The notes under the pieces were generated by a model. It made no database searches and had not been told where the DNA came from. It worked only from the letters and a program-made list of their open reading frames with translations. From JAJACP01 sp964350245 (GTDB taxonomy: Bacteria; Chlamydiota; Chlamydiia; Chlamydiales; JAAKFR01), in NCBI GenBank assembly GCA_964350245.1, contig CAYGJC010000001.1, forward strand, positions 62,001-126,000: 64,000 bases of DNA. The letters run 5' to 3'. This document shows positions 26,529 through 35,384 of the stretch, in pieces (within the stretch, counting starts at the first letter, position 1; every line of letters starts with the position of its first letter). The translations under genes were made by a program, and so were the position numbers.

Positions 26529-27412
26529 AAGCTTATTTCTCTATTTTTATATTTTTTCTTTATTCTTCAGCCCTTGGACAAGATTTTTTTCCTTATGGAG
26601 TTGATAATCAAGTTTACTTAGTCAAAACCCCGTACCTTAAAGTAGAGAAATGCTATTCCAAAAAGAGCATGGAAGAGGTTCTTAAAATCGCTTATTTCTC
26701 AGAGTTATATAAAAAAAATGGATTTCCTGTTCCAAGCATTATTGGGCTCAGCATAATTGACTCAAAACCTTTGTTATCAATGGAGTATAAAGAGGGAGCC
26801 CACCCGCTTGACCCCAGCAGCGGGCAACTAGAAGCAATTGGGTGTATGATGGCACGGTTTCACACACAAGAGGTAGATAAAACACTTCTGCCTCCCTGCA
26901 CTTTGACTCAGGAAATCGATGATTTTTTCCGCCTATGCTCTTCAGCCCCTTTTTTACTCAGCTTAAAGTCCCATTATGATTCTGCTGAATTAAACTCTCT
27001 TTCACGCGTGTTCAGTGGACCTTTACATGGAGACTTTTCTCCAACTAATTTGCTGATGAAGGAAGAGGATATCACAGCTGTTTTAGATCTTGACCACACA
27101 TGTTATGGAGCCGCAATCATTGACCTTGCTCGCTCCTTTATTTTCTTTTGCTTTGATGAAAACGGAAATTATGACCTTCAAAAACAAAAAGCACTAATTA
27201 AGGGATATGAAACGATCAGAAAGTTATCTATTAAGGAAAAAAAATTACTGCGGCCCCTCTTCAAAACCTTATTTACACGCATGATTTTGGAAACTTACTA
27301 CCACACGCATGTTTTAAAAGAGGTTTCACTAGACCTCTTTACCGGATACCGCTCCTCCCAAAGCCCTGAAGCTCTATATCAAAGGTGGAAGTCGTGTTTT
27401 CTAATGCAATAG
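26525..27412 (+). CDS. APH/choline-kinase-fold phosphotransferase
   Basis: 295 residues. The catalytic loop GPLHGDFSPTNLLM (Brenner-type HGDxxxxN) and the metal-binding VLDLDH are both present near residues 160-185, as in aminoglycoside and choline/ethanolamine kinases. Oddly, the protein begins with a hydrophobic MKAYFSIFIFFLYSSALGQ that would pass as a Sec signal peptide, unusual for an ATP-using enzyme. A downstream start is possible but no good one is visible. It is adjacent to a DMT-family transporter, reminiscent of the licA-licB pairing. Confidence 0.75.
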   Translation: MKAYFSIFIFFLYSSALGQDFFPYGVDNQVYLVKTPYLKVEKCYSKKSMEEVLKIAYFSELYKKNGFPVPSIIGLSIIDSKPLLSMEYKEGAHPLDPSSGQLEAIGCMMARFHTQEVDKTLLPPCTLTQEIDDFFRLCSSAPFLLSLKSHYDSAELNSLSRVFSGPLHGDFSPTNLLMKEEDITAVLDLDHTCYGAAIIDLARSFIFFCFDENGNYDLQKQKALIKGYETIRKLSIKEKKLLRPLFKTLFTRMILETYYHTHVLKEVSLDLFTGYRSSQSPEALYQRWKSCFLMQ

Positions 27413-28317
27413 GACTCATGCTTATCGCAAGCGCGCTCATGTCTACAGCTAATTTTCTGATCAAACAAACAGTCGAAAAAAGCCAGATCCGTCAAGACTC
27501 TTTACTCGCTTTGCGCCTTGGCGTCACTGCACTAGTTAGTTTTCTGTTTGTCATGAAACAGTTTGTCAGCCAGATCAACATTGTGATTGCTGGTTTGGGC
27601 ATTCTGGCTGGGATTTTACAAGGAGGTATGATGTACTGTACGACACGTTCTATGTCGACAGGACCCGCGAGTTTAGTTTTATCCGTTCAAAACGCGTGCT
27701 CTGTTCTTCCGGCACTATTAATGGCTTGGATTTTTGGAGCTCAATTTGGACACACTTTTAATATATGGAATTTAATTGGAACGGGCTGCGTCGCTTTGGG
27801 GCTCTTCTTTGCTTTCTCACCCTCGATGCTATCACTAAAATCTGGGCAGTTTATCTTTTCTTTAGGCCTATTGGTTGTATTTCAAGTGCTCTTTTTTTTG
27901 TTCTTTCAGTGGATCGCACTCATGCAGCAGCACAGCACAAAAGCACATCCGCTGCTGTTTCATCACCTCTCTCAGGAAGAAGCCAGGCTTTTTCTTCCTG
28001 TCTGCTTTTTTTCAGCTTTTGTTATGAACTGGGTGTTGCAAAAGAAAAGACATTTTTTCGACCCCTCTCTGTCGGCTGGCCAGCATATTTTGTTTGGTGT
28101 TATGGGAGGCGTTGCTGCTGCATTCGGTGGAAAGTTTCTTGAACTTTCTACCTGGGCAGCCTATACTCCAATTGAAAACGCACTCTTGTTTCCCCTACTT
28201 GCTGTAAGTCAAGTTGTTCTATGCAGTTTATGGGGAAGGTATTTTTTTGCAGAAAAAATAGTGTGGACCGCTCTGGCTGTTTCTTTACTAGGACTCTTTA
28301 TTGCGCTTTATGCCTAA
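27385..28317 (+). CDS. EamA/DMT-superfamily membrane transporter
   Basis: About 310 residues with nine to ten membrane helices spread over two repeated halves (first helix MLIASALMSTANFLIKQ; last WTALAVSLLGLFIALYA), the EamA layout. The start is a GTG at 27385 inside the end of the preceding kinase gene; a second GTG at 27394 is an alternative. DMT proteins export or take up small metabolites such as sugars, choline or nucleotide sugars. In this operon it could supply the kinase substrate or flip a glycan precursor. Confidence 0.78.
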   Translation: MEVVFSNAIGLMLIASALMSTANFLIKQTVEKSQIRQDSLLALRLGVTALVSFLFVMKQFVSQINIVIAGLGILAGILQGGMMYCTTRSMSTGPASLVLSVQNACSVLPALLMAWIFGAQFGHTFNIWNLIGTGCVALGLFFAFSPSMLSLKSGQFIFSLGLLVVFQVLFFLFFQWIALMQQHSTKAHPLLFHHLSQEEARLFLPVCFFSAFVMNWVLQKKRHFFDPSLSAGQHILFGVMGGVAAAFGGKFLELSTWAAYTPIENALLFPLLAVSQVVLCSLWGRYFFAEKIVWTALAVSLLGLFIALYA

Positions 28318-28729
28318 AACGATAAAACACACAGGATACTACGGAATTGCAATAAAAGAAATAAAAGGAAAAAAAGCCATTTTAGCTATTCAAAAAACAA
28401 GAGGACCTTATCGAGGAAAGTTAGACTTGCCGGGCGGATCTCCCGAAAAAGGAGAGGCCCCCTTACAAACACTTAAACGCGAGTTGATTGAAGAAACAGG
28501 TGTTATTGTCGAAAAAGCACGCTTCATCGAACAGATTCTAATCCATTTTCCCTATCAAGGATCTGTGTTTCAACATACTGCATTTTTATATCAAATCGTA
28601 AGCTACTACGAAACCAACTCCCATCACCTACCCATTGAAGACTCTATGGGAAAGGAGTGGCTTTTTATTGATCACATTAACGTACATACATGCTCTGCTC
28701 TGATCATGGACAGTTACAAGTATTTTTAA
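28310..28729 (+). CDS. NUDIX hydrolase
   Basis: 139 residues from the ATG at 28310. The NUDIX box is complete: GGSPEKGEAPLQTLKRELIEETGV matches GX5EX7REUXEEXGU (about residues 41-64). These enzymes hydrolyse nucleoside diphosphates linked to another group, such as sugar nucleotides. Since the neighbours use or make nucleotide sugars, this could control their level. The start overlaps the transporter end by 8 bases. Confidence 0.85.
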   Translation: MPKTIKHTGYYGIAIKEIKGKKAILAIQKTRGPYRGKLDLPGGSPEKGEAPLQTLKRELIEETGVIVEKARFIEQILIHFPYQGSVFQHTAFLYQIVSYYETNSHHLPIEDSMGKEWLFIDHINVHTCSALIMDSYKYF

Positions 28730-28744
28730 GGAGAAGCACAAGAC

Positions 28745-29719
28745 ATGCAGCCAGTCATTGTTACAGGGGGAGCAGGATACATAGGGAGTCATGTTGCAAA
28801 AGAACTAGCTCAATCAAATTTTGTTCCCGTCTGCTTAGATAATTTATCCACAGGTTATCAAGAAGCAGTCAAATGGGGACCATTGGAGGTAGGTGATTTA
28901 AATGACAACGCCTTTATATCGAAAGTACTAAAGAACTATGAACCTTTGGCCGTCATGCATTTTGCAGCTTCATGTTATGTAAACGAATCAGAAGAAAATC
29001 CCTACAAGTACTATAAAAATAATGTGTTGACTACGCTTAATCTTCTTGAAGCAATGAAGGAAAATCATATTAACAGGCTCATTTTCTCAAGCAGCTGCGC
29101 CACATATGGGTCACCCACCGTCATACCTATTCACGAGGGAGTAGACCAACGGCCTATTAACACGTACGGAAAAACGAAGCTGATGTGCGAACAGATGATT
29201 CAGGATGCCGTTAGAAGTGAGGGCCTACAATCGGCTATTTTACGCTACTTCAATGCAGCAGGTGCCGATCTTGAGGGTGAGATCGGAGAATCACATAGCC
29301 CTGAAACACATCTTATTCCTTTAGTTCTCCAGGCTTTACTAGAGGAGCGTCCCGTTCAAATTTTCGGAAGTGACTATCCAACTCAAGATGGAACTCCAGT
29401 CCGCGACTATGTGCATGTACAAGATCTGGCGAAAGCACACGTTCAAGCATTGCTTTTTTTGCTAAAATCAAAAGAGAGCATTACCTGCAACTTAGGGCAA
29501 GGTAAAGGTTACTCAATCAAAGAAGTGATTACCGCTTGCGAACAAATTTTAAATAGAAAAGCGCCTATTGAGCTACAAGAAAGGCGGGTGGGTGATCCAG
29601 CAGTTTTAGTGGCTGATGCTATGTATGCGCAAAAAAAATTAGGGTGGAAGCCCGTTTTTTCTGATCTTCCCAATCTGATTCATTCAGCTCTAAACTGGCA
29701 GCTAAAGCTAATGTCTTAG
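28745..29719 (+). CDS. galE: UDP-glucose 4-epimerase
   Basis: 324 residues of the extended SDR family: TGGAGYIGSH at the N-terminus, the catalytic SSSCATYG and YGKTK, RYFNAAGAD and the C-terminal DYVHVQDLAKAHV. It interconverts UDP-glucose and UDP-galactose. As the last gene of the glycan cluster it probably supplies UDP-galactose or a related sugar to the glycosyltransferase at 23690. The 3' end is convergent with, and overlaps by 4 bases, the propeller-protein gene. Confidence 0.92.
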   Translation: MQPVIVTGGAGYIGSHVAKELAQSNFVPVCLDNLSTGYQEAVKWGPLEVGDLNDNAFISKVLKNYEPLAVMHFAASCYVNESEENPYKYYKNNVLTTLNLLEAMKENHINRLIFSSSCATYGSPTVIPIHEGVDQRPINTYGKTKLMCEQMIQDAVRSEGLQSAILRYFNAAGADLEGEIGESHSPETHLIPLVLQALLEERPVQIFGSDYPTQDGTPVRDYVHVQDLAKAHVQALLFLLKSKESITCNLGQGKGYSIKEVITACEQILNRKAPIELQERRVGDPAVLVADAMYAQKKLGWKPVFSDLPNLIHSALNWQLKLMS

Positions 29720-31875
29720 GAGTCTATTGTCACAATGGACATCCGACTATCTTCTTCGTGAGCGAAACCTCCATCTTTGTCTTTCCAAGATTGTGGAATC
29801 GTATAGTTTGGTCTTGCAGCCGGTGCGGCTGGCGCATCATCGTATGGCGGAGCATGTAATTTTCTGGTCCGTCTGCGACTTTGGCGCGATGCGCGAGGGC
29901 TCGTCTGGTCTACGCCCACAGGATGAGGCTTTTTGATTGGTTGAGGAGGTTCATCGTAAATATGTGCTTGGGCGCTACTTCCTCTAGAAGTGGGCGGACT
30001 CAACACAATCGTCCTGTAGTCACGGGAATGAGTTCTATTTAAACTCCTAGGATGGCTAGATCTACGCATGACCAGCTGGTCATAGTGAGGTTGACTCATT
30101 TGGGCAGCTGGCGGGTGGTTAACCGCCTCCTTTTTCTTGCTTCTCATCCGTCTTAAAGAGAGAGCTACTATTGTCGCAAACAAACAGCAAGCAAGCACGC
30201 CCACTGAAGCGGCCAAAATAATGATCACTTTTGTACTGCCATCGTCAGGAACCATAACAGCAACCGTTTTTCTCTCAGTCGTTGTAGCGATTCCTTTTTC
30301 TATTGAAGTGGTTGTTGAGAGGGGGGAAACCGCTCGGGAAGAGGTACCGAGTGCATTTGTGGTGGTTTCAAAAATGTGCGAAGTTACCTTGTTTGTGGAT
30401 GTAGCCGCATCCACCATCGAGGTAGCTGTATTCACGGTGGAGGTAATGAGTTGCGTTGGCTGGGAGCTTGTAGTCAATGAACTAGAAAGAGAAGTTGTGA
30501 TAGGATCGGGAGATCCTAAGAGACGTGCGGCAATGTCATAGCCCGTACTTGGCACTTCACTTGCCCAAACAACAACGTAGGTTTTGTCTCCCAAAACGGC
30601 AACCCGAGGAGAGAGTTGAGTAAATCGTGTATAAGCTAAATTGAGAGGAAATTCGAGACCGGATGGGCTGTCATCTGCATTGTACTCCTGCCCGTAAACA
30701 TCTATTCCATCTCCACGATTTGTATTAGAGCTCTCTTGCCAAACCACAACCGAACGGTCATCAGAAAAAATAGCCACATGTGAACTTTCTTGAGAACCGC
30801 GCGTTTCTGTATTGACACGGGGAGAGCCACCGACTTTTTGTGCATCTGGGCCAAATCGTTGCCTGTGGATATCAGGATCAACATCCCCGACCTTCCACGT
30901 TACCACAAATCCGCTATTTTGAAAGCCCGCAACGCTAGGCTGCGCATTACCATACTGCGTACGTGAGCTAACGGGAAACTGAAGAGGGTCTATCGCACCA
31001 CATGTTGCATTAAAACGTCTTGCTTGCACACTGCCAAAATCCTTGTTATCTTCCCAAACCACCACTAAATTCCCATCTTCCAGCCCGGCTATGCTTGACA
31101 ACGTTTGCTCTCCTGTAATATCCGTGTTGACAAGAACCACGTCTCCTCTATTGGCACTAGCGTCAAAGCAGAGCAGAAAAATATCTGCCCCATCGCCCAA
31201 ACCGGGTGTGTATCTGCCAGTAAATGTAAGAGCAAACCCTCCACGAGAGAGCCGCGTGAGGCGAGGATTCTCTTCATAGTACAGGGTTCGATCCAGTACG
31301 CGCTGCTCCGTTGCTAAAACTTCACCACCTATTTTATGACCGGTAGCGTTGAAACGTTGTAGAGCAATACTCTTGGCTCGTCCGGCTTGAGAGATACTGT
31401 CCCACGCAACCACAAATTCTTTGTTGGGCAAAGTGGCAATATCAGGCTTCTGCTGATCATTCGGCGTGTAGGTATTTACAGGGATTTCTGAGCCTAACCT
31501 TACCTCTCCGCGCATCCGTTGAGCTGTGATTCCCCAGTTCACCCCCTCTTGCGCTAGATTTTGCCAAACAACGACATATTCTCCATCCCCGTGTCCAGCC
31601 ACACTGGGGGCAAACTGGGCGGACTGTTTGGCCGTGTTCACAATAAACTCATTACCACACGCTCCCTCTACTAGAGAAAAGGCAGCTAAAATACCCGAAG
31701 AGCGGATTAGAGACCCCTGATGCGCGCCTCCAATTGAGAGCAAACCTAATAAACACGCTTTTACGACTCGTTTTAGGCGATCCGTAGTTGTTTCCGGTTG
31801 ACAATCAAGACGACCACTCCCGGAAAGAGTTGCCCAACTAGTAGTTTTATGCTGACCCAAAAAAGAAGGAAACAT
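29716..31875 (-). CDS. Receptor-like protein: seven-repeat propeller, Ser/Thr stalk, single TM, tyrosine/proline tail
   Basis: 719 residues from the ATG at 31875 (GGAG 7 bases upstream). A hydrophobic segment near 38-50 may export it. Seven repeats of the form VAGxxDGxxVVVW begin near residues 91, 145, 206, 261, 314, 366 and 424, the count expected for a seven-bladed propeller. A Ser/Thr-rich mucin-like stalk covers about 455-540. One membrane helix lies at 548-574 followed by basic RRMRSKKK. The 145-residue tail is Pro/Ser/Arg-rich with tyrosines in HYDQLV, HIYDEPPQP and APPYDDAP. The architecture is that of a eukaryotic type I receptor. The function is unknown. Confidence 0.75.
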   Translation of the reverse strand: MFPSFLGQHKTTSWATLSGSGRLDCQPETTTDRLKRVVKACLLGLLSIGGAHQGSLIRSSGILAAFSLVEGACGNEFIVNTAKQSAQFAPSVAGHGDGEYVVVWQNLAQEGVNWGITAQRMRGEVRLGSEIPVNTYTPNDQQKPDIATLPNKEFVVAWDSISQAGRAKSIALQRFNATGHKIGGEVLATEQRVLDRTLYYEENPRLTRLSRGGFALTFTGRYTPGLGDGADIFLLCFDASANRGDVVLVNTDITGEQTLSSIAGLEDGNLVVVWEDNKDFGSVQARRFNATCGAIDPLQFPVSSRTQYGNAQPSVAGFQNSGFVVTWKVGDVDPDIHRQRFGPDAQKVGGSPRVNTETRGSQESSHVAIFSDDRSVVVWQESSNTNRGDGIDVYGQEYNADDSPSGLEFPLNLAYTRFTQLSPRVAVLGDKTYVVVWASEVPSTGYDIAARLLGSPDPITTSLSSSLTTSSQPTQLITSTVNTATSMVDAATSTNKVTSHIFETTTNALGTSSRAVSPLSTTTSIEKGIATTTERKTVAVMVPDDGSTKVIIILAASVGVLACCLFATIVALSLRRMRSKKKEAVNHPPAAQMSQPHYDQLVMRRSSHPRSLNRTHSRDYRTIVLSPPTSRGSSAQAHIYDEPPQPIKKPHPVGVDQTSPRASRQSRRRTRKLHAPPYDDAPAAPAARPNYTIPQSWKDKDGGFAHEEDSRMSIVTIDS

Positions 31876-31900
31876 GCTCGTTCTCCAAAATAAAGAATAA

Positions 31901-33073
31901 TTAGTGTAGAGAAACAGACTCAAGGTGGTTTTTAAAAGCAGCTAAGAACTGACAGCCATAGATTCCATCAATGATGCGATGATCGAATGTGAGAGTGAGA
32001 TACATCATCTGACGCACCGCAAAAGAATCATCTTCCCTTACAACCACTCGTTTCTGAATCGTGCCCGCTCCAATAATGGCCACCTCTGGATAGCGAATAA
32101 TCGGCACCCCAATCAGAGCGCCTGTCATTCCAAAGTTAGTGAGCGTCACAGTCCCCTCTGACACTTCATCGGGCGAAAGCTTGCCGGTGCGTGCCCGGCT
32201 AGAGAGATCGGCAACAGCGCGTGCTAAACTCACAAGGTTACGCTCATGGCAGTTTTTGATGACAGGAACCATCAGCCCCTTATCAACATTGACGGCGACA
32301 CCCACATTAATAAAGCGTTTCATCACAATGGTCTCTTCTTCTAAAGAGGAATTGAGCATCGGAAACTGTTGCAAGGCTTTGGTGAGCGCCTGAATTAAAA
32401 AACTGGTAATGGTGAGCTTGACCCCATGTGTTTCTAAAAAGCGCTCTTTTTCGCGCGCCACAAGACGCATCACATCAGTGACATCAGCCTCGGCTACAAG
32501 TGAAGCATGAGGCGCTTCATAAAACGAGCGGACCATGTTATCGGCAATCGCTTTGCGCATTCCACTTAAGCGAATCCGCTCCTCCCCCTCTTCCCTCACT
32601 GTAGGAGCCGGGGTTTCTTGGCCTGAAATCAATTTTTCCACATCTTTCTTGGTAATGCGTCCTCCCTCGCCTGTCCCATGGATTGTACGTAGCGTGTCGA
32701 TGGAAATCCCCTCTAATTGGGCTAAGCGGAGTACGGCAGGTGAAAAAACGTCTTCTTTTCCTGTGCCCGGGCATTTGGGTTCTGCTTGGACGCGTGCCAC
32801 TTCTACTTGAGGATGCTCGGCCGGAGCCTCTCCCACTTCTATTTTCAGAAGCGGCGCTCCAATTTCAATCTCTTCATCAGGTTGCACCAAAATCTCTTTT
32901 ATAACCCCAGCAACAGGAGAGGGAATCTCTGAGTTAACTTTGTCTGTAGAAACCTCGAGGAGAGCTTCATCTATACTAACTTCATCGCCCACGTTTTTAA
33001 GCCACTGCACAACAGTTGCTCCGACAATGCTCTCTCCTAATTTCGGAAGGGTAATCTCAATGATTTCTGTCAT
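31901..33073 (-). CDS. Dihydrolipoamide acyltransferase (E2 of a 2-oxoacid dehydrogenase)
   Basis: 390 residues. One lipoyl domain (about 1-80) carries the lipoylated Lys in EVSTDKVNSE. A peripheral E1/E3-binding domain (about 108-147, SPAVLRLAQLEGISI) and an acyltransferase core ending in DHRIIDG with the catalytic His follow. The chlamydial homologue is the second E2 gene (CT400). The substrate could be 2-oxoglutarate or branched-chain 2-oxoacids; no E1 gene is nearby to decide. The ATG overlaps the symporter stop. Confidence 0.87.
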   Translation of the reverse strand: MTEIIEITLPKLGESIVGATVVQWLKNVGDEVSIDEALLEVSTDKVNSEIPSPVAGVIKEILVQPDEEIEIGAPLLKIEVGEAPAEHPQVEVARVQAEPKCPGTGKEDVFSPAVLRLAQLEGISIDTLRTIHGTGEGGRITKKDVEKLISGQETPAPTVREEGEERIRLSGMRKAIADNMVRSFYEAPHASLVAEADVTDVMRLVAREKERFLETHGVKLTITSFLIQALTKALQQFPMLNSSLEEETIVMKRFINVGVAVNVDKGLMVPVIKNCHERNLVSLARAVADLSSRARTGKLSPDEVSEGTVTLTNFGMTGALIGVPIIRYPEVAIIGAGTIQKRVVVREDDSFAVRQMMYLTLTFDHRIIDGIYGCQFLAAFKNHLESVSLH

Positions 33074-34326
33074 GTTTGGCTCTCCTGACCCGCTACAGGT
33101 TTTTGATCATAGCTAATGTAGACGCCGCTATTGTATTGTTCCTCATCAAACTCTCCCTCAGATTTAGCTACATAAAGAGCAACCACCCCATCTCCTAAAA
33201 CATTGATTACAGTTCCAATAATATCGCGCAGCCTGTCAATCCCCGCCACAATGGCAATCCCTTCTAAGGGAAGACCGACGGATCCTAAGACAATCGAGAG
33301 AGTCACAATCCCCCCACCGGGAATGCCGGCACATCCCACGGCTGAGAGCGTGGCGGTTACGACCACCACAAGCAAGCTTTCCCACCCTAATTCAATCCCA
33401 TAGGCCTGAGAAATAAAAACAGCCGCAATTCCCTGAAAGATGGCCGTTCCGTTCATGTTGACAGTAGAGCCAAGGGGAAGAATGAAGCTGGCGATGCTTT
33501 TGGATACACCCAAATTCTCTTCCACACAATGAAGCGTTGCGGGGAGAGTTGCCGAACTACTGGTTGTAGAAGCCGCCAAGGTAATGGCATCTGTCATTCC
33601 TTTGAAAAAAGGCATCACACGTACTTTGGTCACAAAAATTAAAATGCCTCCAAAAACGACAACCAGATGAACAATACAGACGAGGTAGTGTGCCAACACA
33701 AGCTTTAAAAGCGGCACTAAAATCCCCACACCAAATGTTCCGGCTACCCACGCCATGATCGCGAAGATCCCATAAGGAGCCATTCCCATCACCATGCCGG
33801 TCATCGAAAACATCACTTCGCTGAGTGACTCTAGCACACGTGCGAGAGGCTTTCCCTTTTCTCCGGCAAAGTTAATCCCCAGCCCTAAGAAAATGGAGAA
33901 AACGATCACTTGTAAAATGTTGCCATTGGCAAGAGAGCCAATAGGGTTAGAAGGAACCAGGTTCATGAGCATACTGATCAGCTCAGGCGTCTCATCAATC
34001 GAGACCGCAATCGGGCCGTGGTTAAGCCCGATCCCCCTCCCGGGATTAATCAGCTTTGCGGCTACCAGACCGAAAATAATGGCAATCGCGGTGGTGCCCA
34101 TGTAAAGCAAAAGGGTCTTCAGACCCACTCGTCCTAGCTTGCGTAGATCGTTGATAGAGGTGACACCCACAGTCATGGATGAAAAAACAAGCAGAACCAC
34201 AAGCATATTGAGAAGACCTAAGAAGACCGTCCCAAAGGGTTTGAGATAGTGCGCCTTGGGACCGAGCAGAATCCCTGCTAAGGTTCCGAGCACAAGACCC
34301 ACTAACATTTTTTTCCATAACTTCAT
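33070..34326 (-). CDS. Dicarboxylate/amino acid:cation symporter (DAACS)
   Basis: 418 residues from the ATG at 34326. The family signatures are present: the Ser-rich re-entrant loop AASTTSSSATLP, the NMNGTAIFQGI motif of TM7 and GIPGGGIVTLSIVL with DRLRDIIGTVINVLGD in TM8. These bind sodium and a dicarboxylate such as glutamate, aspartate or succinate. In Chlamydia the corresponding gene (CT401) is also next to the E2 gene. It feeds carbon from the host into the TCA cycle. Confidence 0.9.
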   Translation of the reverse strand: MKLWKKMLVGLVLGTLAGILLGPKAHYLKPFGTVFLGLLNMLVVLLVFSSMTVGVTSINDLRKLGRVGLKTLLLYMGTTAIAIIFGLVAAKLINPGRGIGLNHGPIAVSIDETPELISMLMNLVPSNPIGSLANGNILQVIVFSIFLGLGINFAGEKGKPLARVLESLSEVMFSMTGMVMGMAPYGIFAIMAWVAGTFGVGILVPLLKLVLAHYLVCIVHLVVVFGGILIFVTKVRVMPFFKGMTDAITLAASTTSSSATLPATLHCVEENLGVSKSIASFILPLGSTVNMNGTAIFQGIAAVFISQAYGIELGWESLLVVVVTATLSAVGCAGIPGGGIVTLSIVLGSVGLPLEGIAIVAGIDRLRDIIGTVINVLGDGVVALYVAKSEGEFDEEQYNSGVYISYDQKPVAGQESQT

Positions 34327-35384
34327 CTTGATAATCCCGCAAGTAATGTAATCTCTTTTGTCATTTTGTCCCAAGCCTCCCGGTTGCGTGTGATCTCCAA
34401 TTCAACTGCCACCCAACCCACAGGCAGGGGGCTCGCTGCCGCATATTTCGGAAGCTTCACTTTATCTTTTTCTGTGCAAAGCAAAAACTCTGCCCCTCTT
34501 TGGAGGCATAAGTCGGCAAATGTCTGGAGCTCTTTTTTTCCCATGGTTTTGTGATCCGGCAGATAATGGGAAGCCACAACTGTCGCCCCCTGTTTCTCTA
34601 CGCTAATCACAAAACGGCTTGGGTTGCCGATTCCACAAAAAAGGCCCACTTTTTTTCCCTCCAAGGAAGGTAGCTGTTTACCATCTAGATGATACGTCCC
34701 TTTTACACCGATCTGTGTCACAACGCAAGGTGCGTCGGTCAATGCAGACACTCTCTCTTTAACGCGGAGCGTCGGTTCTCCCACAAACACAACCAAGTCT
34801 GCTCGGGCCAGCCGCTTGGGATCTTCTCGTAAAAATCCTCTTGGTAAGAATGACTCTCCTCCAAAAGGATCAGAGCCGCCCAACACCACAATTTCCAGAT
34901 CCCTAAAGAGGCTTCTATGTTGCATTCCATCATCAAGCAGCAGCACCTTTGCTCCTAACTTCTCGGCTTCCAAAGCGCTTAAGTAGCGATTGCGATGCAC
35001 AATCACGCGCGCTTTGGGAAGGCGAGAGGCAAGCAGCCAAGGTTCGTCGCCACAAACCTGAGGTGAGCTTGTCTTGGGCACAACAAGAAGGGGAACTTTC
35101 CCTTTTTCTGCCTCTCCTCGGTAACCCCGTGAGAGGATCGCCACATCTTCTAGTTCTTCTGCCAACAATAAAGCGACTTGCGTTTTTCCTACGCCACCCG
35201 CTACTAAATTGCCAATACTGACCACTGGCAGTGGGGCATGCTTTGGATTTAACCACTTGCGATCATATAGCCAATGGCGCGCCCCCACACAAAGGGCATA
35301 AACAACACTTAAGGGGCGGGTGATCATGCCCCATTTTCCTTGACGTATCTGTTCGCCGATACGCACTTCAAGCTGGGTTTTCAT
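34323..35384 (-). CDS. lpxK: Lipid A 4'-kinase LpxK
   Basis: 353 residues. The membrane-associated N-terminus and the P-loop SIGNLVAGGVGKTQVALLLAEEL (with GGVGKT) near residues 56-75 are followed by LSRGYRGEAEKG, GDEPWLLA and LLDDGMQHRSLFRDL, all LpxK hallmarks. It phosphorylates the 4' position of the tetraacyl-disaccharide in lipid A synthesis. The gene overlaps gmhA upstream and the symporter downstream by 4 bases each, forming one minus-strand operon. Confidence 0.92.
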   Translation of the reverse strand: MKTQLEVRIGEQIRQGKWGMITRPLSVVYALCVGARHWLYDRKWLNPKHAPLPVVSIGNLVAGGVGKTQVALLLAEELEDVAILSRGYRGEAEKGKVPLLVVPKTSSPQVCGDEPWLLASRLPKARVIVHRNRYLSALEAEKLGAKVLLLDDGMQHRSLFRDLEIVVLGGSDPFGGESFLPRGFLREDPKRLARADLVVFVGEPTLRVKERVSALTDAPCVVTQIGVKGTYHLDGKQLPSLEGKKVGLFCGIGNPSRFVISVEKQGATVVASHYLPDHKTMGKKELQTFADLCLQRGAEFLLCTEKDKVKLPKYAAASPLPVGWVAVELEITRNREAWDKMTKEITLLAGLSR

